Positions 25,496 to 33,997 of a stretch of 42,499 bases of DNA are shown here, piece by piece. Position numbers and translations under genes: made by a program. Position 1 is the first letter of the stretch. Every line of letters starts with the position of its first letter. The stretch is taken from assembly GCA_902607435.1 (NCBI GenBank), contig CACLJX010000013.1:7501-49999 (forward strand), given 5' to 3'. Origin of the DNA: an uncultured Alphaproteobacteria bacterium (GTDB lineage Bacteria; Pseudomonadota; Alphaproteobacteria; HIMB59; GCA-002718135). Under the pieces are notes generated by a model, which saw only the letters and a list, made by a program, of their open reading frames with translations, did not search any database and was not told where the DNA came from.

Positions 25496-26982
25496 ATCAA
25501 TTAGGAAATTACATACATGGTCGATTGACAAATGGAAATTCAAAAGAAAGCTTGAGTGTTTATGACCCTTCTACGGGAGAAGAAATAAGTAAATTAATAA
25601 ACTCCAATCTTCTTGATTTTGAAGAAGCTATAAATTCTTCAAAAAAAGTTTTTTTAGAATGGTCTCAAACTACACCTCTTAAAAGATCAAGAATAATTTC
25701 TAAATACAAAGAATTAATAGAAAAAAATATTGAAGAGATTGCTAAAATGGTTTCAAAAGAACATGGAAAAACATTAGATGATGCTAAGGGATCTGTAACT
25801 AGAGGTTTGGAGGTTGTTGAATTTGCTTGTGGAATACCTCATTTGTTAAAAGGTGAATTTTCTCAGAATGTAGGAACAAACATTGACTCTTGGTCAGTTA
25901 GACAACCGCTTGGCATATGCGCAGGTATTACCCCCTTTAATTTTCCAGCTATGGTCCCAATGTGGATGTTTCCCATAGCTATAGCATGTGGAAATACTTT
26001 TATCTTGAAACCATCAGAAAAGGATCCTTCTTGTTCTATAAAACTTGCTGAACTTTTTTCAGAAGCAGGATTACCTGATGGTGTTTTTAATGTTTTAAAT
26101 GGTGACAAAAATGTTGTTAATTTAATTCTTGAGTCCAAAGATATTTCTTCTATAAGTTTTGTAGGCTCAACTCCTGTTGCTAAATACATATATGAAAAAT
26201 CAGCTAAAAATTTAAAAAGAGTGCAGGCTTTAGGCGGAGCCAAAAATCATTTAGTAGTTATGCCTGATGCAAATATTGATCAGGCTGTTGACGGTATTAT
26301 TGGAGCTGCTTATGGATCTGCTGGTGAAAGATGTATGGCAGTCTCAGTAGCAGTAGCAGTTGGCAATATAGCAGATGAATTAGTTGAAAAAATTTATGAT
26401 AAAGCCCAAAATTTAAAAGTAGCACCATGGACTGATACTGAGTCAGATATGGGACCTCTTATTTCTAAAGAACATTTAGGTAAAGTAAGGGATTACATTG
26501 ATCTAGGAATTAAAGAGGGTGCCAATATAATAGCCGATGGAAGAAATTGTAAACTGCAAGGATATGAAAATGGTTATTTTATAGGCCCCACCTTGTTTGA
26601 CAACGTAACAGATAAAATGAAAATTTATAAAGAAGAAATATTTGGGCCTGTACTATCAGTTGTTAGATCAAATAATTATGAAGAAGCATTAAAATTGGTT
26701 AATAATCATGAATTCGGCAATGGCACCAGTATTTATACTTCTGATGGAGAAGTTTCTAGGCATTTTACAACAAATTCCAGAATTGGGATGGTGGGTATTA
26801 ATGTTCCAATACCTGTCCCAATGGCATTTCATAGCTTTGGTGGATGGAAAAGTTCAATATTCGGTGATCACGCGATGCATGGTATAGAAGGAGTTCGTTT
26901 TTATACAAAATTAAAAACAGTAACAAGCAGATGGCCTAAAAGTATTAATCCAGGTCCTGAATTTAAGATGCCAACTAATTAA
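25492..26982 (+). CDS. mmsA: CoA-acylating methylmalonate-semialdehyde dehydrogenase-like
   Basis: A 496-residue aldehyde dehydrogenase of the MmsA type, which oxidises (methyl)malonate semialdehyde to propionyl- or acetyl-CoA with NAD and CoA. It shows TPFNFPAMVPMWMFPIAIA, FVGSTPVAKYIY, GGAKNH (MmsA has a G-A-K-N-H here where ordinary ALDHs have ELGG) and the catalytic Cys in GSAGERCMA (C281). The late IPVPMAFHSFGGWKSS is also characteristic. It overlaps the preceding gene by ATGA and the following one by 1 bp, so it is cotranscribed with glycan genes. It may be simple metabolic cargo or serve an acyl side chain. Confidence 0.88.
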   Translation: MNQLGNYIHGRLTNGNSKESLSVYDPSTGEEISKLINSNLLDFEEAINSSKKVFLEWSQTTPLKRSRIISKYKELIEKNIEEIAKMVSKEHGKTLDDAKGSVTRGLEVVEFACGIPHLLKGEFSQNVGTNIDSWSVRQPLGICAGITPFNFPAMVPMWMFPIAIACGNTFILKPSEKDPSCSIKLAELFSEAGLPDGVFNVLNGDKNVVNLILESKDISSISFVGSTPVAKYIYEKSAKNLKRVQALGGAKNHLVVMPDANIDQAVDGIIGAAYGSAGERCMAVSVAVAVGNIADELVEKIYDKAQNLKVAPWTDTESDMGPLISKEHLGKVRDYIDLGIKEGANIIADGRNCKLQGYENGYFIGPTLFDNVTDKMKIYKEEIFGPVLSVVRSNNYEEALKLVNNHEFGNGTSIYTSDGEVSRHFTTNSRIGMVGINVPIPVPMAFHSFGGWKSSIFGDHAMHGIEGVRFYTKLKTVTSRWPKSINPGPEFKMPTN

Positions 26983-27941
26983 TGAAAATATTTGTAACCG
27001 GTAGTGCTGGTTTTATTGGTTATCACTTATGCCAAAATTTACTTAAAAATAATTTTAAAGTTTATGCAATAGATAATCTTAACAACTATTATGATCCTCA
27101 ATTAAAAAAAGACAGACTTAGGAATTTAAAAAAAAACAAAAATTTTTTCTTTTATAAATGTGACTTATCAAACCAAACTAAAATACAGAATATTATATCA
27201 GTTCAAAATATAAAATATATAATTCATCTAGCAGCTCAAGTAGGGGTCAGATATTCTATAAAAAATCCAAAATCATATTTAAAGAGTAATATAATAGGTT
27301 TCTTTAATATTTTAGAAATTTCAAGAAAAAATTATATTAAACATTTAATTTTCGCTTCTACGAGTTCTGTATATGGGAAAAGCTCAACATTTCCATTAAA
27401 TGAAAAAGTTAATACAGATAAACCTCTTTCTTTTTACGCTGCAACAAAAAAATCTAATGAATTAATGGCTTATTCATATGCAAATATTTATAATCTGCCA
27501 TGTACTGCTTTAAGATTTTTTACTGTCTATGGGCCTTATGGACGTCCAGACATGTCTCTGTTTAAATTTGCAAAAGCGATATTGGAAAAAAAGAAAATTG
27601 AATTATTTAACAAAGGACATCATGAAAGAGATTTTACATATATTGAAGATATAGTGAAAGGAATCATGCTATTAATTAAAAAACCTCCAAGTGAGCCTAT
27701 ACCTTATAAATGTTTTAATATTGGTAATGGTAGTTCCAAAAAATTATTATCTTTTCTTAAAGTTATTGAAGATTATCTTAAAATCAAATCAAAGAGAAAT
27801 TACTTACCATTACAAGCTGGTGATGTTATTAAGACTCACGCAGATATTAATTCTCTTAACAAATACACAGGATACAAACCTAAGATCAATGTAAAAATTG
27901 GAGTTAAAAATTTTTTAGATTGGTATAAAAAATATATTTAA
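26982..27941 (+). CDS. UDP-glucuronate 4-epimerase-like NDP-sugar epimerase
   Basis: A 319-residue extended SDR strongly resembling LpsL/Cap1J-type UDP-glucuronate 4-epimerases. TGSAGFIGYH is the NAD loop, then DNLNNYYDPQLKKDRL, HLAAQVGVRYSIKNP, ASTSSVYG, the active-site pair in FYAATKKSNELMAY (Y152, K156), and LRFFTVYGPYGRPDMSLFKF followed by RDFTYIEDIVKG. The expected reaction gives UDP-galacturonate from UDP-glucuronate, a common acidic unit in surface glycans. No UDP-glucose dehydrogenase is in the window. Its start overlaps the mmsA-like stop by one base. Confidence 0.87.
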   Translation: MKIFVTGSAGFIGYHLCQNLLKNNFKVYAIDNLNNYYDPQLKKDRLRNLKKNKNFFFYKCDLSNQTKIQNIISVQNIKYIIHLAAQVGVRYSIKNPKSYLKSNIIGFFNILEISRKNYIKHLIFASTSSVYGKSSTFPLNEKVNTDKPLSFYAATKKSNELMAYSYANIYNLPCTALRFFTVYGPYGRPDMSLFKFAKAILEKKKIELFNKGHHERDFTYIEDIVKGIMLLIKKPPSEPIPYKCFNIGNGSSKKLLSFLKVIEDYLKIKSKRNYLPLQAGDVIKTHADINSLNKYTGYKPKINVKIGVKNFLDWYKKYI

Positions 27942-27968
27942 ATAGATGTTTGAAAAAAAAGATTATTT

Positions 27969-28805
27969 ATGAGTTTAAATATATTGATTGTAGATGGAAA
28001 TGAAAAAAAACCATCAGATAATTATGTGCAACTTGGAATGGATACGCAATACGATGTTTATTCTAAAATTCTTCAAAGGTTAGCAAATAATAATTTAAAT
28101 ATTACTGTAATTCATCCAGCTATAAATTCTGATTTTATTCCACAAGGTTTAAGTTTGGATGATTTTGAAGGTGTTGCATGGACAGGAAGTCTTCTAAATA
28201 TATATGAAGATTCTCCTCCGATAATTCGACAGATTGAACTTGCAAAAAAATTATTGAATACAAAAAATAGTATTTTTGGAAGTTGTTGGGGCTTACAAGT
28301 ATTAATAACAGCAGCTGGCGGTAAAGTTAGAAAAAATCCAAATGGCTTAGAGGCTATTATAGCTAAAAATATTAACTTGAATGAGGCAGGGGAAAAACAT
28401 CCCATGTATTATGGAAAAAGTAAAACCTTCAGTTCTTTTTGTTTTCACTATGATGATACTGAAACTCTTCCAGATAACACAACTATACTTGCCTCTAATG
28501 AAAATAGCAAAATTCAAGCTATTAGTTTTACAAATAAATATTCTAAGGTGTGGGCTGTACAATATCATCCAGAATTTAACCCAGTTTGGATGTCAGGTTT
28601 GATAAATCAAAGAGAAAAAATATTATTGGATGAGGGTATCTATAATAATCTAGAGGAATTAAATTCTTATAAAAATTATTTTTCTAATATCGAGATGTTT
28701 AATGATCTAAAAGTTTCCTTAAATATTTCTGATAATTTAGTAAATCAAAAAATGCATACATTAGAATTATCAAATTGGATTAATTTTTTAAAAAATCAAG
28801 ATTGA
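27969..28805 (+). CDS. Class I glutamine amidotransferase, GMP-synthase-glutaminase-like
   Basis: A 278-residue triad glutaminase. The nucleophile is in FGSCWGLQV (C106) and the His in QYHPEF (H200), with its Glu two residues later. No ATP-pyrophosphatase or other synthetase domain is attached or adjacent, so the acceptor of the ammonia is unknown; stand-alone members also act as gamma-glutamyl hydrolases. As the last gene of the glycan island, after a uronate epimerase, it might help form a uronamide, which is speculative. Its 3' end overlaps the convergent glycerol kinase gene by 26 bp. Confidence 0.8.
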   Translation: MSLNILIVDGNEKKPSDNYVQLGMDTQYDVYSKILQRLANNNLNITVIHPAINSDFIPQGLSLDDFEGVAWTGSLLNIYEDSPPIIRQIELAKKLLNTKNSIFGSCWGLQVLITAAGGKVRKNPNGLEAIIAKNINLNEAGEKHPMYYGKSKTFSSFCFHYDDTETLPDNTTILASNENSKIQAISFTNKYSKVWAVQYHPEFNPVWMSGLINQREKILLDEGIYNNLEELNSYKNYFSNIEMFNDLKVSLNISDNLVNQKMHTLELSNWINFLKNQD

Positions 28806-30273
28806 TTAATAATTTAACAGCATTTCTCCAATTATTTATATTCTTTTTAATAATATTTTTACTAATTTTTGGTTTAAATATTGTATTTACTTTCCATAAT
28901 TTTTCTATTTGCTTTGTGTCTTTTAATAGTCCTGCTTGAATAGCAGCAAGATAAGCAACTCCTAATGAAGTAGTTTCTATGTTGACAGGTTTAATTATAT
29001 TTACTTGCGATACATTAGATAAAGCTTGAAGAAAATTAGTATTATTTGCCATTCCTCCATCAACTCGAATTTCCTTGATTTTTGTTTTGGCATCTTTTTC
29101 CATAGATTCTATCAAATCAAGTGTTTGAAATGATATGCTATCCAAAGTTGCTTTTACTATTTCTGGGATAGAAGTATTTCTTGTTAATCCAAAAAAAGCT
29201 CCTCTTACATTTGGTTGCCAATGAGGCGCCCCTAAGCCTGTTAAAGAAGGAATAACCAAAATGTTTTCTCCTTTATTTGCTTTAGAATACAATTTATTAG
29301 TCTCACCGGAATCTTTAAAAAATAATAATTTGTCTCTAAGCCATTGAATAGCAGAACCAGCAACAAATATGCTACCTTCATAGCAAAACATTTTTTTGTT
29401 ATTAATTTTGTAAGCAACTGTCGTTAAAAGTTTATTAGAAGATATTCTAAAGGTATTTCCAATATTCATAAGTAAAAAACAACCTGTTCCATAGGTGCTT
29501 TTAGATTGACCTTTATTAAAACAAGATTGTCCTATAGTTGCTGATTGCTGATCTCCTGCCATTCCTCCAATATTAATTGATTCACCAAATAATTTTGTTG
29601 AACCAAAATTATATGAATTTTCAACAACTTTAGGTAACAAATTTTTTGGTATTTTGAATAAAGCAAGTAAATCTATTGACCATTTTTCATTTTTAGAATC
29701 AAAAAGCATAGTTCTTGAGGCATTGGTAATATCAGTTAAGTGAGATTTTTTTTCTGTTAGGTTCCACAACAACCAAGTATCTATTGTTCCAAATAATAAA
29801 TTTCCATTTTTCAATGTTTTTTTCGCTAAAATATTGTTTTCTATAATCCACTTTATTTTTGTTGCTGAGAAATAAGGATCTATTACCAATCCAGTAATTT
29901 TTTTTATTTTATATTCTTTTTTTGTTACTTTTAATTTTTTACAAAAGTCTGAAGTTCTTCTGTCCTGCCATACGATAGCTTTATTTACTGGTTTTCCCGT
30001 TTTTTTATTCCACAAAACAGTAGTTTCTCTTTGATTAGTAATTCCAATAGAAATGATGTTTGAACTTTTAATTCTATTTTTTTTTAAAATTTTTTTAACA
30101 AGATTTTTAACATCTAACCAAATTTCTAAGGCATCATGTTCTACCCAACCATCTCTTGGAAAATATTGCTTGAATTCTTTTTGAACAATATCAATAATTT
30201 TAAATTTTAAGCTATATAAAACTACTTTTGTGCTTGTAGTACCTTGATCAATAGACAAGATAAATTTTTTCAT
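28780..30273 (-). CDS. glpK: Glycerol kinase
   Basis: A 497-residue FGGY kinase that makes glycerol-3-phosphate from glycerol and ATP in the cytoplasm. It has SIDQGTTSTK at the N-terminus, GWVEHDALEIW, GITNQRETTVLW, VWQDRRT, MAGDQQSATIGQ, TYGTGCFLLMN and IRVDGGMANN, all GlpK hallmarks, and the expected length. It lies 15 bp downstream of parE on the same strand, so both are probably cotranscribed. No glpF or glpD is next to it. The C-terminus overlaps the opposite-strand amidotransferase gene. Confidence 0.96.
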   Translation of the reverse strand: MKKFILSIDQGTTSTKVVLYSLKFKIIDIVQKEFKQYFPRDGWVEHDALEIWLDVKNLVKKILKKNRIKSSNIISIGITNQRETTVLWNKKTGKPVNKAIVWQDRRTSDFCKKLKVTKKEYKIKKITGLVIDPYFSATKIKWIIENNILAKKTLKNGNLLFGTIDTWLLWNLTEKKSHLTDITNASRTMLFDSKNEKWSIDLLALFKIPKNLLPKVVENSYNFGSTKLFGESINIGGMAGDQQSATIGQSCFNKGQSKSTYGTGCFLLMNIGNTFRISSNKLLTTVAYKINNKKMFCYEGSIFVAGSAIQWLRDKLLFFKDSGETNKLYSKANKGENILVIPSLTGLGAPHWQPNVRGAFFGLTRNTSIPEIVKATLDSISFQTLDLIESMEKDAKTKIKEIRVDGGMANNTNFLQALSNVSQVNIIKPVNIETTSLGVAYLAAIQAGLLKDTKQIEKLWKVNTIFKPKISKNIIKKNINNWRNAVKLLINLDFLKN

Positions 30274-30288
30274 ACTTATTAAATAAAT

Positions 30289-32223
30289 TTATATATCAAG
30301 ATTGTTCGTGAAATTTGCATTTTGCTGAATAAATTTGTAACGTAATTCTGCTTTTTTCCCCATTAAAGATTTAAACAGCAATTCAGTTTTTCTAATTTCT
30401 TTTGTTTTTTCTTTTATATTAATTTTTATTAATTTTCTTTTTTTGATGTCCATTGTCGTTTCTCTTAATTGATCAGCAGGCATTTCACCCAAACCTTTAA
30501 ATCTTGTAACAAGAGGCGAAACATTAAAGAATTTATCTTTTATTATTTTTTCTTTTTCTTTTTCATCATAAGCATATTCAATAGCATTATTGTGGTTAAT
30601 TTTATATAATGGAGGCATTGCTAAATATAAGCATCCATATGTTAAGATTTTATACATAAATTTATAAAAAAAAGTTATCAACAAAGTAGCTATATGTGAT
30701 CCATCCACATCAGCATCTGTCATCAAAATAATTTTTTCATAGCGAAGTTTGGATAATTGAAAATTTTTTCCAATACCACAGCCAAGAGCTTGTATTAAAT
30801 TTTGTATTTCTGAGTTATCTGCGATTTTAGCTAAAGATGCATCGTGTACATTTAGTATTTTTCCTCTTAATGGAAGAACGGCTTGTTTTTCTCTGAATCT
30901 TGCTTGTTTGGCAGATCCTCCTGCACTATCACCCTCAACTATAAACAATTCTGTTCCATGGATACTCTTGCTCGTACAGTCAACTAATTTTCCAGGAAGT
31001 CGGTTCTTTTCTTTTATTGTTTTTCTTTCTAATTCTTTAATTTTTGATAAATCAGTTCTAAGCAATGATCTTTCTATCAAAGAATTAATAAGTCTAAACG
31101 AGTCTTTTTTATTTGTATTTAGCCATATTAAAAATTTGTGTTGAATTTCTTGCTCTAATTTTTTTTGTATTAAAGGCATCGCAATTCTTTTTTTGGTTTG
31201 ACCTTCGAAAATTGGGGAATTGATAAATATTGATATCAATGAATCTGAATAATCTAATAGATCACTAGAATTAATATTTGTTATTTTAGAAATTTTATTT
31301 TTTTGTCCAAATAATTTTATAGATTTTAATAATGAATTTTTTAAAGCATTTTCATGTGAACCTCCATCTGGAGTTTCAATAGTATTGCAATATGAGCTCA
31401 TTGTTGATTTTTCATTTTCATTAAAGGATAGTAAAATTTCACATTTTTCATTTGCACTAAGTTTAATTTCACTGTGAAAAAATATAGAAATAATTTTTTT
31501 TCTTGTATCAAAATTTTCTTTTACAAAATCAATGAAGCCATTAGGATAGTACAAATCTTTCTTGTTTGGCGTTTTATCTTTAATTAACTCTTTATCTATT
31601 TTAAAAGATATCTTAGTACCTTTTACTAAAACAGATTTCATCTTTATTAAGTTAAATAATTTTTTGGGAGAAAAGGTAATAGACTGAAAAATTTCTTTAT
31701 CAGGCATAAATCTAATTTCAGTCCCCTTAATATTTTTTGCACATCTTTGTATTTTTATTTTATTTTTAATTAAACCTTTAGAATATTTTTGAGAATATAA
31801 TTTAGATTTATTAAAAATTTTTACCTCTAATTCTTTGCTTAGAGCATTTACTACCGAAATACCAACGCCATGAAGTCCACCAGAAGTTTTGTAAACGTTA
31901 TCAGAAAATTTTCCACCAGCGTGAAGTGTTGTCATAACTATTTCAAGGGCTCTTTTATTTTTATATTTAGGATGGTAATCAATAGGTATTCCTCTTCCAT
32001 CATCCTTTATTGTAATAGAATTGTCTTTTGCATAATAAAAAGATATGTTTTTTGCATAACCTGCAACAACCTCATCTATACAATTATCTAAAACCTCATT
32101 TACAAGATGATGTAATCCTTCTTCATTGGTATTGCCAATATACATAGAAGGACGTTTTCTAACAGGTTGAAGACCTTCAAGAACCTCAATATCTTTTGCA
32201 CTATATGTTTTTTTCTTAGTCAT
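30289..32223 (-). CDS. parE: DNA topoisomerase IV subunit B
   Basis: A 644-residue type IIA topoisomerase ATPase subunit. The GHKL ATP site is built by NEVLDNCIDEV, DDGRGIP and GGLHGVG, and the TOPRIM domain shows EGDSAGGSAKQAR, PLRGKILNV and DADVDGSHI. KQARFREKQAVLPL and the IQALGCGIG region favour ParE over GyrB, and the shorter length agrees. It decatenates daughter chromosomes together with ParC. Its start lies about 40 bp past the glnA terminator hairpin, so a promoter in that short gap or read-through must drive parE-glpK. Confidence 0.93.
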   Translation of the reverse strand: MTKKKTYSAKDIEVLEGLQPVRKRPSMYIGNTNEEGLHHLVNEVLDNCIDEVVAGYAKNISFYYAKDNSITIKDDGRGIPIDYHPKYKNKRALEIVMTTLHAGGKFSDNVYKTSGGLHGVGISVVNALSKELEVKIFNKSKLYSQKYSKGLIKNKIKIQRCAKNIKGTEIRFMPDKEIFQSITFSPKKLFNLIKMKSVLVKGTKISFKIDKELIKDKTPNKKDLYYPNGFIDFVKENFDTRKKIISIFFHSEIKLSANEKCEILLSFNENEKSTMSSYCNTIETPDGGSHENALKNSLLKSIKLFGQKNKISKITNINSSDLLDYSDSLISIFINSPIFEGQTKKRIAMPLIQKKLEQEIQHKFLIWLNTNKKDSFRLINSLIERSLLRTDLSKIKELERKTIKEKNRLPGKLVDCTSKSIHGTELFIVEGDSAGGSAKQARFREKQAVLPLRGKILNVHDASLAKIADNSEIQNLIQALGCGIGKNFQLSKLRYEKIILMTDADVDGSHIATLLITFFYKFMYKILTYGCLYLAMPPLYKINHNNAIEYAYDEKEKEKIIKDKFFNVSPLVTRFKGLGEMPADQLRETTMDIKKRKLIKINIKEKTKEIRKTELLFKSLMGKKAELRYKFIQQNANFTNNLDI

Positions 32224-32262
32224 TAATAACTACTGTAACAAATGAAAAGAATGTTTCATATA

Positions 32263-32294
32263 AAAAACCACTATCAATAAAAATAGTGGTTTTT
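32263..32294 (-). terminator. Intrinsic terminator of glnA
   Basis: A perfect 12-bp stem with an 8-nt loop: arms at 32263-32274 and 32283-32294 (ACCACTAT / ATAGTGGT core flanked by A and T runs). Read on the minus strand, it lies 20 bp after the glnA stop and ends in a run of six Ts. The A run on the other side makes it potentially bidirectional. Confidence 0.92.
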
Positions 32295-32313
32295 AAATTG
32301 TGCAAAATATTAA

Positions 32314-33747
32314 CTATGCATCATAATATAAATGAAATTCATAAGGATGAGGTCTAAGATTAATAGGGCCAATCTCATTTTCTCTTTTATAAGAAATGTA
32401 AGTTTCAATATTATCTTTAGTAAAAACATCACCTTCTAATAAAAATGTATTATCTTTTTCAAGTGCTTCTAATGCTTCTGCAAGAGATCCTGGAGTAGAA
32501 GGAATTTTTGCTAATATATCTGCAGGAGCTTCATAAATATTAATATCAGTAGGTTGTCCTGGATCAATTTTATTTTTAACACCATCTAAGCCAGCCATTA
32601 GAATTGAAGAAAAAGCAAGGTAAGGATTAGAGGATGGGTCAGGACACCTGAACTCTATTCTCTTTGCTTTTGGACTTGAAGTATAATTATTAGGAATTCT
32701 AACAGATGCTGTTCTATTTGCTTCGGAATAAGCAATATTTACAGGTGCTTCAAAACCTGGAACTAAACGCTTATATGAATTTGTTGTTGGAGCACACAAT
32801 GCTAACAGAGCAGGGGCATGTTTTAAAATGCCGCCGATGTAATGTAATGCAAAATCACTTAAGTCTGCATAGTTTCCTTTTTTATACATCAGTGTTTCGC
32901 CATTCCTCCAAATACTTGAATGTACATGCATACCAGAACCATTATCTCCAAACAATGGTTTAGGCATAAACGTTGCAGTAAGCCCATGTTGTTTTGCTAC
33001 ATTTTTAACAACATATTTGTATTTCAACAAATCATCTGCCATAGATAATAATGGGGAAAATTCTAAATCAATTTCTTGCTGACCACCTGTAGCAACTTCA
33101 TGATGATGAGCCTCAACATTAATTCCAATGTCTTGCATTGTTATTACCATTTCAGTTCTAACATCATTCATGCTATCTACTGGCGGTAGAGGAAAGTAGC
33201 CTTCTTTGTGTCTTGGTTTGTGTCCTAAGTTAGGACTTTCTTCTCGACCTGTATTCCAAGCTCCTTCTCCTGAGTCAACTTCATGAAAAGTAAAATTCGA
33301 TCCCGAGTCATATTTTACATCATTAAAAATAAAGAATTCAGCCTCAGGACCAAAGTAAGCTGTTTCTCCCATTCCTGAAGATATTAAATATTCCTCAGCT
33401 TTTTTAGCTATAAATCTCGGATCTTTTGAATAACTTTCATATGTTATAGGATCTACAATATAACAATAAAAAGCTATTGTTTTTTCTGAGTAGAATGGGT
33501 CAATGTATGCTGTAGTTATATCTGGAACCATAGTCATATCACTCTTTTCGATTGATTGAAATCCTCTTACTGAAGATCCATCAAATCCAACACCATTAGT
33601 AAATAAATCTTCATTTAAAAATTTTATAGGTATTGTAATGTGATGTGTAGTTCCTGGCATATCAGTAAAGCGCAGATCAACCATTTTTATATCTAAATCT
33701 TTTGTTTTAGACATCAATTCTTTAGGAGTTGAACAATTAAATTTCAT
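32314..33747 (-). CDS. glnA: Glutamine synthetase, type I
   Basis: A 477-residue GSI that condenses glutamate and ammonia using ATP. Typical segments are VGFDGSSVRGFQSIEKSDM, AYFGPEAEFFIFN, EAHHHEVATGGQQEIDL, GSGMHVHSSIWRNG, and NRTASVRIP. INIYEAPADI holds the Tyr that GlnE adenylylates in related enzymes. A ribosome-binding site (AAGGAAA, 33754-33760) lies 8 bp before the ATG. The 250-bp leader carries two glutamine riboswitches, so product feedback on expression is expected. It is in the same direction as glnB upstream. Confidence 0.97.
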   Translation of the reverse strand: MKFNCSTPKELMSKTKDLDIKMVDLRFTDMPGTTHHITIPIKFLNEDLFTNGVGFDGSSVRGFQSIEKSDMTMVPDITTAYIDPFYSEKTIAFYCYIVDPITYESYSKDPRFIAKKAEEYLISSGMGETAYFGPEAEFFIFNDVKYDSGSNFTFHEVDSGEGAWNTGREESPNLGHKPRHKEGYFPLPPVDSMNDVRTEMVITMQDIGINVEAHHHEVATGGQQEIDLEFSPLLSMADDLLKYKYVVKNVAKQHGLTATFMPKPLFGDNGSGMHVHSSIWRNGETLMYKKGNYADLSDFALHYIGGILKHAPALLALCAPTTNSYKRLVPGFEAPVNIAYSEANRTASVRIPNNYTSSPKAKRIEFRCPDPSSNPYLAFSSILMAGLDGVKNKIDPGQPTDINIYEAPADILAKIPSTPGSLAEALEALEKDNTFLLEGDVFTKDNIETYISYKRENEIGPINLRPHPYEFHLYYDA

Positions 33748-33770
33748 AATCTATTTCCTTTATTTAATAG

Positions 33771-33792
33771 GGTCGTCCTCCAAGGACTAACC
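33771..33792 (-). promoter_or_regulatory. Hairpin between riboswitches and glnA start (possible expression platform)
   Basis: On the minus strand GGT-TA-GTCCT-TGG-AGGAC-G-ACC folds into a stem of 8 pairs with a small internal bulge. It lies 12 bp upstream of the glnA ribosome-binding site and has no U-run, so control of translation rather than termination is more likely. It contains a GGAGG that is not the gene's own Shine-Dalgarno site. Confidence 0.4.
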
Positions 33793-33834
33793 TGGTTAAA
33801 TTCATGCTCTAGTTATGAAATCTGCTTTTTATGC

Positions 33835-33882
33835 GCGTTCCTTCAGCTGTTGCTTACTTCCGACCCTTTTGGGTTGAACGAT
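33835..33882 (-). ncRNA. Glutamine riboswitch (glnA RNA motif), 3' copy
   Basis: The minus strand matches the glnA RNA consensus. P1 is CGTTC with GAACG, P2 is ACCC/GGGT closed by AAAA, the conserved junction CGGAAGTA follows, P3 is AGC/GCT, and the GAAGGAACGC end closes P1. This aptamer binds L-glutamine and usually represses nitrogen-assimilation genes. It is the second of two copies, 15 nt after the first, and ends 87 nt before the glnA start. Confidence 0.93.
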
Positions 33883-33897
33883 TTATAACTTTTGCAT

Positions 33898-33955
33898 GCG
33901 TTCCTTCGACAAATTGTCTACTTCCGACTCATTCAATTAAGAAGAGTTGAACGAT
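33898..33955 (-). ncRNA. Glutamine riboswitch (glnA RNA motif), 5' copy
   Basis: The minus strand shows the same motif as the downstream copy: ATCGTTCAACTC opens P1 and P2, GAGTCGGAAGTAGAC holds the conserved core, GACA/TGTC forms P3, and GAAGGAACGC closes P1. P2 has a longer, AT-rich loop than in the 3' copy. It begins 43 nt after the glnB stop, so it can act in a glnB-glnA transcript or in a leader started from a promoter in that gap. Confidence 0.92.
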
Positions 33956-33997
33956 TACGGTTGCTTTTATTTATTTTTATTAAATTGTAAAGAAAAA

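Noticed and set aside
25863-26243. 126-aa minus-strand reading frame inside the mmsA-like gene
   Set aside because: It is the antisense shadow of a strongly conserved aldehyde dehydrogenase region.
28347-28602. Overlapping short frames on both strands inside the amidotransferase gene
   Set aside because: They are antisense or off-frame shadows of a gene with an intact catalytic triad.
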